Shown here piece after piece: positions 1 through 6,381 of a DNA stretch of 16,290 nt. Under the pieces are notes generated by a model that had not been told where the DNA came from, did no database searches, and was given only the letters and a program-made list of their open reading frames with translations. Each line of letters starts with the position of its first letter. Within the stretch, counting starts at the first letter, position 1. Source of the DNA: Pseudomonadota bacterium (lineage in GTDB: Bacteria; Pseudomonadota; Gammaproteobacteria; Burkholderiales; Burkholderiaceae_C); the NCBI GenBank assembly GCA_023460715.1, contig JAEWPH010000134.1, positions 1-16,290 on the forward strand. Direction: 5' to 3'. The position numbers and the translations under genes were made by a program.

Positions 1-441
1 TTCCAGACCAACATCCTGGCGCTGAACGCGGCCGTGGAAGCGGCCCGCGCGGGCGAGCAGGGCCGGGGCTTCGCCGTGGTGGCCAGCGAGGTGCGCAGCC
101 TGGCGCAGCGCTCGGCCGCCGCCGCACGCGAGATCAAGGAACTCATCACCGCCAGCGTGAGCCAGGTGGGCGAGGGCACGCAGCTGGTGGACCATGCTGG
201 TCGCACCATGCAGGAGATCGTCACCTCCATCCAGAAGGTGAGCGATCTGGTCGGCACCATCAGTGCGGCGACCGCGGAGCAGAGCGCCGGCATCGCCCAG
301 GTGGGCGAAGCCGTGGCGCAGATGGATACCACCACGCAGCAGAACGCCGCGCTGGTCGAGGAAAGCGCGGCCGCGGCCAGCAGCCTCAACGGCCAGGCGC
401 AGCAGCTGGTGCAGGCCGTGGCAGTATTCCGCCTGGCATGA
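1..441 (+). CDS. Methyl-accepting chemotaxis protein, C-terminal fragment (5' end outside window)
   Basis: The frame is open from base 1 and ends at TGA 439-441, so only the last 146 residues are visible. They start with [20 protein letters not shown] and continue with [19 protein letters not shown]. This is the highly conserved hairpin tip of the MCP cytoplasmic signalling domain, which contacts CheA and CheW. The rest is the descending arm of the antiparallel coiled coil, rich in Ala, Gln and Glu, with a Q/E-A-type region that could hold methylation sites. The protein would normally be an inner-membrane receptor controlling the flagellar motor; its ligand domain lies outside the window, so the stimulus is unknown. 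No C-terminal CheR-docking pentapeptide (NWETF type) is present; the protein ends AVFRLA. The stop codon overlaps the start of the next gene. Confidence 0.97.
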   Translation, partial: FQTNILALNAAVEAARAGEQGRGFAVVASEVRSLAQRSAAAAREIKELITASVSQVGEGTQLVDHAGRTMQEIVTSIQKVSDLVGTISAATAEQSAGIAQVGEAVAQMDTTTQQNAALVEESAAAASSLNGQAQQLVQAVAVFRLA

Positions 442-947
442 CCCCTCCCGCACCCCCTATCGCCCCCGCGGTCCACCACGGCGCGGGGCGTGGCCCGCTA
501 CGCGCCATCGCCGGCTTCGAGGCACTCAAGGGCGCGCTGGCGCTGCTGGCCGGCGCGGGCCTGCTTAGCGTGCTGCACCGCGACCTGCACCAGCTGGCGG
601 TGGCGCTCATCGGCCACATCGGCCTGAGCCCGGGCCAGCGCTACCCCGCGCTGCTGCTGTCGCAGGTGGATGTGTGGGCGCATGAAGACCTGCGCCTGCT
701 GGTGATGGCGGCAGGCGCGTATGCCGCGCTGCGCTTTGCCGAGGCCTGGGGCCTGTGGCGCGGCCGCGCCTGGGGCGAGTGGCTGGGCGCGCTCTCCGGG
801 GGGCTCTACATCCCGTTCGAGCTGTGGCACTGGGCACACCGGCCGACCTGGCTGGCGAGCGCGGTGGTGGTGTTCAACGCGGCCGTGGTGGTCTATCTGG
901 GATGGCAGCTGGGGGTGCGGCGATCGACCGCGACCGCGGGGGCGTGA
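438..947 (+). CDS. DUF2127-type small integral membrane protein
   Basis: This 169-residue protein starts at ATG 438, overlapping the MCP stop by 4 bp (ATGA). No clear Shine-Dalgarno sequence precedes it, which suggests translational coupling. After a Pro/Ala-rich N-terminus there are about four hydrophobic stretches: roughly residues 23-48, 83-105, 113-130 and 137-158. Motifs seen are [17 protein letters not shown] near the N-terminus, then [24 protein letters not shown] and [12 protein letters not shown]. These resemble the DUF2127 family of predicted membrane proteins, whose biochemical role is not known to me. The coupling to an MCP may only reflect gene packing. Family assignment is from motif memory; a function cannot be given. 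Confidence 0.85.
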   Translation: MTPPAPPIAPAVHHGAGRGPLRAIAGFEALKGALALLAGAGLLSVLHRDLHQLAVALIGHIGLSPGQRYPALLLSQVDVWAHEDLRLLVMAAGAYAALRFAEAWGLWRGRAWGEWLGALSGGLYIPFELWHWAHRPTWLASAVVVFNAAVVVYLGWQLGVRRSTATAGA

Positions 948-1281
948 GCCGGCGGGCAACGAGGCGGAAGCTGGTGCCCGCGTTAAAACTCATAAGAATA
1001 TTGAACAGCGTCCAAATACAGCCCAAGGATATAATCCTGGGCTGTGCATACGGCGGCTAGGGCACGGCACCGTCGCCGCAGTGCCTCCCCCAGGGTGGAA
1101 GTCCTCGACCCCGCGGTCTTGTCCGTCCTGAGTCGGGTGGAAGCTGCCGAGGCGCAACCCTACCCGTACCGAGTCGTGCATACCGAGCGCCTTGCGCCTG
1201 CCAGCGGTTGCGGTCCCGAACCACCATCCCCCTTCCAAAAGCGCGCCTTCGTCGCGCTCCATCTTCAGAAAGACGCTTTCC
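948..1281 (+). promoter_or_regulatory. Long intergenic region and probable structured 5' leader of the RRM protein gene
   Basis: These 334 bases have no credible gene. The left part (about 983-1035) is AT-rich against a GC-rich background and holds the likely promoter. Downstream lie several dyads. GGCAC 1061-1065 can pair with GTGCC 1081-1085. AGGGT 1092-1096 can pair with ACCCT 1157-1161, enclosing CCTCG 1103-1107 with CGAGG 1148-1152. There are also two direct repeats: GGGTGGAAG at 1093-1101 and 1135-1143, and TACCGAG at 1167-1173 and 1181-1187. If transcription starts near 1042 the leader is about 240 nt, long enough for a cis-acting RNA element. I do not recognise it as a named riboswitch. 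No T-tract follows any hairpin, so it looks like a leader rather than a separate terminated small RNA. Confidence 0.5.
1030..1035 (+). promoter_or_regulatory. Candidate sigma-70 -10 box (TATAAT) for the RRM gene
   Basis: A perfect TATAAT lies at 1030-1035. The best -35-like word, TTGAAC at 1001-1006, is 23 bp upstream, too far for a standard sigma-70 spacer, so the -35 is weak or absent. The -10 also sits inside a dyad: GCCCA 1021-1025 with TGGGC 1038-1042, and GGAT 1027-1030 with ATCC 1034-1037. It could therefore overlap an operator or a hairpin. A start near 1042 is inferred. Confidence 0.45.
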
Positions 1282-1629
1282 ATGAGCACCAAGATCTATG
1301 TGGGCAACCTGCCCTATTCCGTCGACGATGAAAGCCTGCGGAGCAACTTCGCCGAGTTTGGCGGCGTCTCTTCCGCCAAAGTCATGATGGACCGTGAAAC
1401 CGGCCGCTCCAAGGGCTTCGGCTTCGTGGAGATGGAATCCGCGGAAGTGGCGCAGGCCGCCATCACCGGTCTGCACGGCGTGTCCGTCAATGGACGCTCG
1501 ATCGTCGTGAACCTGGCCCGTCCGCGCGAAGCGGGTGGTGGCGCGGGCGGCGGCTCGGCAGGCTACCGCGCCAGCGGGCGCGCGGACGTGGGCTATGGCA
1601 ACGGCGGCTTCGGCGGCGGCCGCTACTGA
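1282..1629 (+). CDS. RRM-domain glycine-rich RNA-binding protein
   Basis: This 115-residue protein starts MSTKIYVGNLPYSVDDESL. ATG 1282 is chosen because the RRM begins at once; a weak purine stretch (AGAAAGA) lies upstream. The single RRM spans about residues 3-80. The RNP2 motif is IYVGNL and the RNP1 motif is KGFGFVEM, with the aromatic residues that stack on RNA bases. The C-terminal 35 residues are a Gly/Arg/Tyr-rich tail (GGGAGGGSAGYR, GYGNGGFGGGRY). This matches the small bacterial Rbp family seen in cyanobacteria and betaproteobacteria, often linked to cold or stress and thought to act as RNA chaperones in the cytoplasm. The long leader upstream and strong terminator downstream mark it as a single transcription unit. 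Any cold induction is inference. Confidence 0.95.
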   Translation: MSTKIYVGNLPYSVDDESLRSNFAEFGGVSSAKVMMDRETGRSKGFGFVEMESAEVAQAAITGLHGVSVNGRSIVVNLARPREAGGGAGGGSAGYRASGRADVGYGNGGFGGGRY

Positions 1630-1646
1630 GCGGTAGCCACCGCTTG

Positions 1647-1678
1647 AAAAAACCGGCTCCATCGGGCCGGTTTTTTTT
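1647..1678 (+). terminator. Rho-independent terminator after the RRM gene
   Basis: CCGGCTC 1653-1659 pairs with GGGCCGG 1664-1670 (one G-T wobble) around the loop CATC. It is flanked by six A on the left (1647-1652) and eight T on the right (1671-1678). The A/T flanks extend the stem and could let it work in both directions. It begins 17 bp after the RRM stop codon. Confidence 0.93.
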
Positions 1679-1755
1679 CGTCCCGATCTCCGCGATGCCC
1701 TCCGCGGCCGCGAACGACCGGCACGGCGCGGCGCTGCCGGTCCGCGCGGCGGTCT

Positions 1756-1773
1756 CCGTCACGGCCTTGTCAC
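1756..1773 (+). promoter_or_regulatory. Candidate Pho box (PhoB-type direct repeat)
   Basis: CCGTCAC (1756-1762), GGCC spacer (1763-1766) and TTGTCAC (1767-1773) form two 7-bp half-sites separated by 4 bp. This is the architecture of the enterobacterial Pho box (CTGTCAT-N4-CTGTCAT); each half matches 5 of 7 positions. It lies 47 bp before the ATG of a phytase-like secreted protein, a sensible phosphate-starvation target. No clear -10 is visible downstream, and a 5/7 half-site is not rare in GC-rich DNA. Confidence 0.45.
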
Positions 1774-1820
1774 GGCGGCCCGGCATCGTCCGGCTTTTGT
1801 TCCACGCAAGAGCCGTTCGC

Positions 1821-3203
1821 ATGTTCCCTCGCTCCCGTCTCGCCGCCTGTGCCGCACTGGCCTGTGCCTTTGTCTCCCCCGCACACGCCCAGCAGGCCTT
1901 TCCCGCCACGCTCGCCGGCCACGCCGTGCTGCCCGCGCAGTCGCTCATCGCCCCGCCCCAGGATGCACCGGCCGACCTGCAGACCAGCGGCAAGTTCACC
2001 ACGCCCCGGCGCGTGGATGCGCTGGGCAGCGTCGAAGGCCTGTCCTACGGCCGTCCCACGGGCGTGTCGCTGCCCTTCAAGGGCCAGCCAGCCCAGGGCC
2101 ACTCGGGCATCAAGCGCATGGCCGACGGCACGTTCTGGATCCTCACGGACAACGGCGCCGGCGCCAAGGCCAACTCGCCCGACTTCATGCTGTACCTGAA
2201 CCACTACGCGGTGGATTTCCAGAGCGGCCAGTTCAAGCGCCAGAAGACGGTGTTCCTGCACGACCCCGACAAGAAGGTGCCGTTCCGCATTGCCGAAGAA
2301 GGCACGAAGCAGCGCTACCTGACGGGCGCGGACTTCGACCCCGAGAGCTTCCAGTTCGCGGGTGGCGCGCTGTGGATCGGCGAGGAGTTCGGGCCGTACC
2401 TGATCAAGGCCGACCTGCAGGGCAAGGTGCTGGCGGTGTTCGAGACGCAGGTGGACGGCAAGGTCGTGCGTTCGCCCGACCACCCGGCCATCACCGCGGC
2501 GGCCGCGCCGGATGCCAAGGCGCCGGCCTTCGAGGTCAAGCGCTCCAAGGGCTTCGAGGGCATGGCCTCTTCCAAGGACGGCAGCAAGCTCTACGCGCTG
2601 CTGGAAGGCCCCCTGTGGAACGAGTCCGCCAAGGCCTATGAGGCGGTGGAGGGCGGCAAGCAGTACCTGCGCGTGCTGGAGTTCGACGTCAAGGCCGAGC
2701 AATGGACCGGCCGCCACTGGAAGTACGTGCTGGAGGCCAACCACCACGCCATCGGCGACTTCAACATGATCGACGCCAAGACCTCGGCAGATGGCACCAG
2801 TGCCATGGGCCTGATCATCGAGCGCGACAACGGCGAAGGCACGGCCGACCAGGCCTGCCCCGAAGGCCAGAAGCGCACGGACTGCTTCCACGACCTGGCG
2901 AAATTCAAGCGCGTCTACAAGGTGGAGCTGACCGATGCCAACGCCGGCGGCGAGCTGCGCAAGGTGGGCTACATCGACCTGATGAACCTGCAGGACCCGC
3001 AGCGCCTGGCGAAGAAGCCGCTCAACCACGGCGTGCTGACCTTCCCGTTCTTCACCATCGAGAACGTGGACGTGGTGGACGCCAGGCACATCGTCGTGGG
3101 CAACGACAACAACCTGCCGTTCAGCAGCAGCCGCGCGCCGAACCAGGCGGACGACAACGAGCTGGTGCTGCTGGAAGTCGGCGAGTTCCTGCGCGCCAAA
3201 TAA
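1821..3203 (+). CDS. Exported esterase-like protein of the phytase-like family (PF13449 type)
   Basis: This is a 460-residue protein. The frame is open further upstream, but ATG 1821 is preferred. It begins a clean Sec signal peptide (MFPRSRLAACAALACAFVSP, AHA then QQ) with likely cleavage after residue 23, and a weak AAGAG lies upstream. The upstream part of the frame runs through the terminator. The mature protein has features of the phytase-like esterase beta-propeller: GHSGIKRMADGTFWILTDNG, FDPESFQFAGGALWIGEEFG, KGFEGMASS and YALLEGPLWNE. Near the end come IENVDVVDARHIVVGNDNN, then NQADDNELVLLEV. Members are periplasmic or secreted and are presumed to hydrolyse phosphate or other esters; the exact substrate is not predictable. 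It is monocistronic by layout, with its own upstream region and a candidate Pho box. Confidence 0.92.
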   Translation: MFPRSRLAACAALACAFVSPAHAQQAFPATLAGHAVLPAQSLIAPPQDAPADLQTSGKFTTPRRVDALGSVEGLSYGRPTGVSLPFKGQPAQGHSGIKRMADGTFWILTDNGAGAKANSPDFMLYLNHYAVDFQSGQFKRQKTVFLHDPDKKVPFRIAEEGTKQRYLTGADFDPESFQFAGGALWIGEEFGPYLIKADLQGKVLAVFETQVDGKVVRSPDHPAITAAAAPDAKAPAFEVKRSKGFEGMASSKDGSKLYALLEGPLWNESAKAYEAVEGGKQYLRVLEFDVKAEQWTGRHWKYVLEANHHAIGDFNMIDAKTSADGTSAMGLIIERDNGEGTADQACPEGQKRTDCFHDLAKFKRVYKVELTDANAGGELRKVGYIDLMNLQDPQRLAKKPLNHGVLTFPFFTIENVDVVDARHIVVGNDNNLPFSSSRAPNQADDNELVLLEVGEFLRAK

Positions 3204-3210
3204 GGTCTGC

Positions 3211-3232
3211 GCAGGCGGGGGCCGGCGCCTGC
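3211..3232 (+). other. GC-rich hairpin just after the esterase-like gene
   Basis: GCAGGCG 3211-3217 and CGCCTGC 3226-3232 form a perfect 7-bp stem with an 8-base loop, starting 8 bp after the stop codon. No T-tract follows, so it may be a weak or Rho-assisted end of transcript, or chance in GC-rich DNA. Confidence 0.3.
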
Positions 3233-3328
3233 AGGGGCCGCGCCCGCTCCTTGGCGTGGCGCAAGGGCGCGTGCGGCAGCGCGGTGTATAAGCGGCGCAC
3301 CCGATTTCCGCCCTGCACCGCGCCAGCC

Positions 3329-3799
3329 ATGTCCTTGCCCGCTCCCGCCCCTTCGCATTTCGAACGCCAGCATGCGTGGCTGGACGCGCAATTGCACGCC
3401 CACCTGCTGGACGTGGCCGGGGGCGACTTCGGCAGCGCGCTGCAGCGCCTGCAGCAGTGGTGGGCGGATCTGGAACGCCACATCGACATCGAGAACACCC
3501 GGCTGCTGCCCCACGTGCCCGAGGGCGCACGCTGGGCGGCGCGGGTGTACCGGCTGGAGCACGAGCGCATCGCCGAACTGGCGGGCGACTACCTGCAGCG
3601 CGTGCAGCAGGTGGTGCGCCATCCGCCGCAGGACGAGACCGGCCGGCGCCGCGCCGTGCTGATGCTGCTGGACGCGGCCCACACCCTGCGCCATGTGCTG
3701 GAGCACCACCACGAGCGCGAGCACACCGCGCTCGCCCGCGAGCTGCCGCTGGACGTGCAGCAGGCCGCCTGGGCCGGCGAGGGCGCTGCCGCCGGCTGA
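3329..3799 (+). CDS. Hemerythrin HHE-type cation-binding protein
   Basis: This 156-residue, all-helical, cytoplasmic-looking protein starts at ATG 3329 (MSLPAPAPSHFERQHAWLDA). The pattern of metal-binding His and Glu residues fits a single hemerythrin-like four-helix bundle. H15 or H25 sits in helix 1, H51-x3-E55 in HIDIENTRLLP, H78 in EHERIAEL, and a His-rich helix 4 runs H118, H122, H126, H127, H128 and H132. Families of this type bind a di-iron centre and act in oxygen or nitric oxide sensing or iron handling; which applies here is not visible. There are no transmembrane or signalling domains. A TATAAG at 3287-3292 could be its -10. A separate promoter for the next gene is possible at 3875, so an operon with ribE is not implied. 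Confidence 0.85.
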   Translation: MSLPAPAPSHFERQHAWLDAQLHAHLLDVAGGDFGSALQRLQQWWADLERHIDIENTRLLPHVPEGARWAARVYRLEHERIAELAGDYLQRVQQVVRHPPQDETGRRRAVLMLLDAAHTLRHVLEHHHEREHTALARELPLDVQQAAWAGEGAAAG

Positions 3800-3874
3800 A
3801 CGAACCGAACGCGCACGCGGCGCAGGGGCCCGCCGGCAGCGCCCGCGCGCGCCACGCGGGCATGGGCCGGCTGG

Positions 3875-3880
3875 CACAAT
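3875..3880 (+). promoter_or_regulatory. Weak candidate -10 box (CACAAT) before ribE
   Basis: CACAAT lies 49 bp before the ribE ATG, between the hemerythrin-type gene and ribE. It matches TATAAT at 4 of 6 positions and no good -35 is seen. The 130-bp gap shows no FMN riboswitch (RFN) signature. Confidence 0.25.
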
Positions 3881-3929
3881 CGATCGACCGCCTTTCCCTC
3901 ACATCCCTTCTCCCCCCTTCATCCGCGCC

Positions 3930-4634
3930 ATGTTCACCGGCATCGTCCAGGCCACGGCAGGCATTGCCGCCATCCACGACCGCGCAGGCCTGCGCACCTT
4001 CACGCTCGACTTTCCCGAGGGCTTCTGCGAAGACCTCGCCATCGGCGCCAGCGTCTCCACCGACGGCGTGTGCCTCACGGTGACCGAGATCCTCTCGCCC
4101 ACGCAGGCCAACTTCGACGTGATGCTGCAGAGCCTGAACATCACCACGCTGGGCCGCTATGCCCAGGGCGACCGCGTGAACGTGGAGCGCGCGGCCAAGG
4201 ACGGCGCCGAGATCGGCGGCCACCCGCTGTCGGGCCATGTGGATTTCACCGGCACGCTGGTGCAGCGTCGCGAATTCGATAACAACCTGGTCTGGCGCGT
4301 GGCCGTGCCCGAGCCGTTCCGCCGCTATGTCTTCGCCAAGGGCTACATCGCCATCCACGGCGCCAGCCTGACGGTGGCCGAGGTGAACCGGCAGGAGGGC
4401 TGGTTCGAGGTGTGGCTGATCCCCGAGACGCGCCGCGCCACCGTGTTCGAGGGCAAGCGCGAGGGCGATGCGCTCAACATCGAGATCGAGCGCAGCACGC
4501 AGGTGGTGGTCGACACCGTGCGCGAGGCCGTGCAGGAAAGCCTGGGCCGCCTCACGCCCGTGCTCGAAGCGCTGCTCAAGGACAAGGGCCTGTCGCTGGA
4601 CGACCTGGTGCAGCCGCCCGTGCTGCCGCGCTGA
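3930..4634 (+). CDS. ribE: Riboflavin synthase alpha subunit
   Basis: This 234-residue protein begins with the near-invariant MFTGIVQATAG. It would catalyse dismutation of two 6,7-dimethyl-8-ribityllumazines to riboflavin, the last step of the pathway, as a cytoplasmic trimer. Two lumazine-binding barrels are visible, residues 1-96 and 97-200. C48 lies in TDGVCLTV, H97 and H102 in GGHPLSGHVD, and S145 in HGASLTV, matching the E. coli enzyme's C48, H102 and S146. It is closer to the E. coli type than to the Burkholderia rib-cluster type. The tail after TQVVVDTV is about 20 residues longer than usual. H142 replaces the Asp of the E. coli GIDGISLTV motif. It stands alone here, with no other rib genes nearby, so it may be an isolated or second synthase gene. 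E. coli naming varies (ribC/ribE). Confidence 0.93.
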   Translation: MFTGIVQATAGIAAIHDRAGLRTFTLDFPEGFCEDLAIGASVSTDGVCLTVTEILSPTQANFDVMLQSLNITTLGRYAQGDRVNVERAAKDGAEIGGHPLSGHVDFTGTLVQRREFDNNLVWRVAVPEPFRRYVFAKGYIAIHGASLTVAEVNRQEGWFEVWLIPETRRATVFEGKREGDALNIEIERSTQVVVDTVREAVQESLGRLTPVLEALLKDKGLSLDDLVQPPVLPR

Positions 4635-4692
4635 CGGCTGCGCCGCGCTCGCTATTTTTCTGCCGGCCGGATGATGGCCGACCCACCGATCG

Positions 4693-5286
4693 ATGCCGCC
4701 GTCGCATTCCGCCGCTGCTCCCCTTCCCGTTGCTGCTTCTGCCGCCGCAAGCCTTCACGGTCTGCAGTGGCGCCCGCTGCTGCCGCAGGACGTGCCGGCC
4801 CTGCTGGCCGTGCAGGCCGCGTGCTACGGCCCGGGGCTGCTGGAAGGCGAGGCCGTGTTCCTGCGCCGCCTGGCCGGGCCGGCCCACTGCTCGCTCGCGC
4901 TGACGCAGGCGGACGGCGCGCTGGTGGCCTATCTGGCCGCCTACCGCAGCGTGGAGGGCAAGGTCACGCCGCTGCACGGCGACTTCGAACCCGCGCCTTA
5001 CGCCGACACGCTGTACCTGCACGACATGGCCGTGCGGCCTGACTGCGGCGGGCGCGGCCTGGCGCAGGCGCTGGTGGCTGCGGCGTTCGCCCGGGCGCAG
5101 GCCGAGGGGCTGCGCGGATCGGCGCTGGTGTCGGTGCAGGGATCGCAGCGGTACTGGGAACGGCAGGGCTACGCGGTGCGGCCGCTGGCGTGCGCCGTGC
5201 AGCAGCAGCGGCTGGCCGGGTATGGGGAGGGTGCGGTCTACATGGCGCGCGGGTGGGCTGCACCGCCGGCCGGAAATGCTATTTAA
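4693..5286 (+). CDS. GNAT-family N-acetyltransferase
   Basis: This is a 197-residue protein. An Ala/Pro-rich N-terminus of about 20 residues precedes the GNAT fold (WRPLLPQDVPALLAVQ). Motif A, which binds acetyl-CoA, is LYLHDMAVRPDCGGRGLAQA at about residues 109-128, with the R/Q-x-x-G-x-G/A-type loop CGGRGLA. Motif B ends with GSQRYWERQGYAV, the usual SxxFYxxxGF-like strand. The substrate cannot be inferred. ATG 4693 is used; a start at a later codon is possible because the first 20 residues look dispensable. The last residues (GNAI) and the TAA stop fall inside the AT-rich palindromic element at 5278, so the element has replaced or trimmed the original 3' end. Confidence 0.9.
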   Translation: MPPSHSAAAPLPVAASAAASLHGLQWRPLLPQDVPALLAVQAACYGPGLLEGEAVFLRRLAGPAHCSLALTQADGALVAYLAAYRSVEGKVTPLHGDFEPAPYADTLYLHDMAVRPDCGGRGLAQALVAAAFARAQAEGLRGSALVSVQGSQRYWERQGYAVRPLACAVQQQRLAGYGEGAVYMARGWAAPPAGNAI

Positions 5287-5376
5287 AAAATAGCTGGATA
5301 CGCTTTTCCATCCAGCGATTCAGATGGTTTTGTATTGAAATGCCGCATCCCGCAAGCGCCAGCAGCTATGGTTTTT
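5278..5376 (+). repeat. AT-rich palindromic intergenic element, copy 1 (gene-end element)
   Basis: The left arm starts GCTATTTAAAAAATAGC (5278-5294, itself a 6-bp dyad) and continues CTGGATACGCTT. The right arm is CGCAAGCGCCAGCAGCTATG then GTTTTT (5351-5376). Read on the opposite strand, the right arm (AAAAAC, CATAGCTG, CGCTT) is an imperfect copy of the left, so the whole forms a long inverted repeat. It sits at the convergent junction of the GNAT and LysR genes and contains both stop codons (TAA 5284-5286 on +; TAG at 5366-5368 on -). It resembles short dispersed repeats that I recall from Acidovorax-type genomes. A role as a bidirectional terminator is plausible but inferred. Confidence 0.65.
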
Positions 5377-6271
5377 GAGTGTCTAGCGCAGCGCCGTCGC
5401 GGGCCTGCGCCACGATCCAGTCGCGGAACTGCCGCAGCGCCGGGTCGATCAGCGTCTCCGCCGGGTAGACCAGGTGGTAGGCCAGCGGGGTGGCCAGCGC
5501 GCCGCTGCCCTGCACGCCGATGAGGGCGCGCGCGGCCAGCTCGCGGACCACGAGCGCGCGCCGCACCAGGGCGAAGCCGCGCCCGGCCAGCGCGGCCTCC
5601 ACTGAGCCGTTGGAATGGGCGAACACGATGCCCTGCGTCCAGTCCACGTCGGCCAGGCCCTGGGCATGGCACCACAGGCGCCAGTCGTCGCGGTGGCCGT
5701 CGTGCAGCAGCGCCGCGCCGGTGATGTCCTGCCGGCGGGCCATGCGGCGCGGCGCCACCAGGCGCGGGCTGCACACGGGAATGAGGTCGTCGTCCAGCAG
5801 CACCTCGGACTGCAGCCCGGCGTAGGGGCCGCGGCCGTGGCGCACCGCGAAGTGCACGCCCTCGGCCTGCAGCTGCACCAGCCGGTTGGTGGTGCTCACA
5901 TGCACATCCAGCAGCGGCGCCTGCTGCAGAAAGCCCTGCAGCCGCGGCACCAGCCACTGGGCGGCAAAGCCGGGCGTGCAGCTCACCAGCACCACGCGCC
6001 GCTCGCGCGCGGCCGTCAGGCGCGACGTGGCCTGGCCGATGCGCGCCAGCGCCTCGCCGCACGCGGCCTGGTAGTCGTGGCCGGCAGCGGTCAGCGCCAG
6101 CCCGCGCGCTTGCCGTTCGAACAGCGCGCAGCCCAGGAACGCTTCGAGCTTGCGCACCTGCTGCGACACGGCGCCGGGCGTCACGTGCAGCTCGGCCGCG
6201 GCGCGGCGCACGCTCAGGTGGCGGGCGGCCGCCTCGAAGAAGCGGACGGCGATGAGCGGTGGCAAACGCAT
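5366..6271 (-). CDS. LysR-family transcriptional regulator, GcvA-like
   Basis: This 301-residue protein starts MRLPPLIAVRFFEAAARHLS. The ATG at 6271 is chosen because the winged helix-turn-helix begins at once; the frame stays open 33 codons further upstream but without family resemblance. Residues 1-60 carry the DNA-binding domain (VRRAAAELHVTPGAVSQQVR, KLEAFLGCALFERQARGL), typical of the GcvA subgroup. Residues about 85-295 form the LysR substrate-binding domain (LVSCTPGFAAQWLVPRL, FAVRHGRGPYAGL). It is divergent from the EamA exporter gene with 110 bp between the starts, the usual arrangement of a LysR regulator and its target. The effector is unknown. Its final residues DTQKP and TAG stop are encoded by the palindromic element at 5278-5376. 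Confidence 0.95.
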   Translation of the reverse strand: MRLPPLIAVRFFEAAARHLSVRRAAAELHVTPGAVSQQVRKLEAFLGCALFERQARGLALTAAGHDYQAACGEALARIGQATSRLTAARERRVVLVSCTPGFAAQWLVPRLQGFLQQAPLLDVHVSTTNRLVQLQAEGVHFAVRHGRGPYAGLQSEVLLDDDLIPVCSPRLVAPRRMARRQDITGAALLHDGHRDDWRLWCHAQGLADVDWTQGIVFAHSNGSVEAALAGRGFALVRRALVVRELAARALIGVQGSGALATPLAYHLVYPAETLIDPALRQFRDWIVAQARDGAALDTQKP

Positions 6272-6381
6272 GCTGTTGAGTGGAGCTAAACAGCCGTGCA
6301 GGATGAATCGTTTGCGCACGCCGTCGTCTGGCTTCCACAATGCCCGCTCTTGTGTTTGCATCCACTGCACGCTCCACCACC
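6272..6381. promoter_or_regulatory. Divergent promoter region between the LysR and EamA genes
   Basis: These 110 bp must hold both promoters and any LysR operator. GTGC 6296-6299 and GCAC 6316-6319 form a spaced dyad (16 bp between arms). CACAAT at 6336-6341 with TTGCGC at 6312-6317 (18-bp spacer) is a weak candidate promoter for the exporter. I could not pick a convincing T-N11-A operator by eye. Confidence 0.35.

Noticed and set aside
1001..1035. Full sigma-70 promoter made of TTGAAC and TATAAT
   Set aside because: The 23-bp spacer is outside the normal 16-19 bp range, so only the -10 is kept as a candidate.
1647..1820. Upstream extension of the esterase-like gene to ATG 1644
   Set aside because: The extension would translate the terminator hairpin of the preceding gene and bury a clear signal peptide inside the protein.
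3800..3929. FMN riboswitch in front of ribE
   Set aside because: The gap is only 130 bp and none of the conserved RFN sequence blocks is visible.
1770..4358. Minus-strand open frame of 862 codons opposite the esterase-like, hemerythrin-type and ribE genes
   Set aside because: It runs antisense to three recognisable genes and its translation is low-complexity (His, Gln, Arg, Ala, Val) with no domain. It is an artefact of high GC third positions.
6271..6370. Upstream extension of the LysR gene into the divergent region
   Set aside because: It would consume nearly all of the divergent promoter region and adds residues not seen in LysR proteins before the helix-turn-helix.
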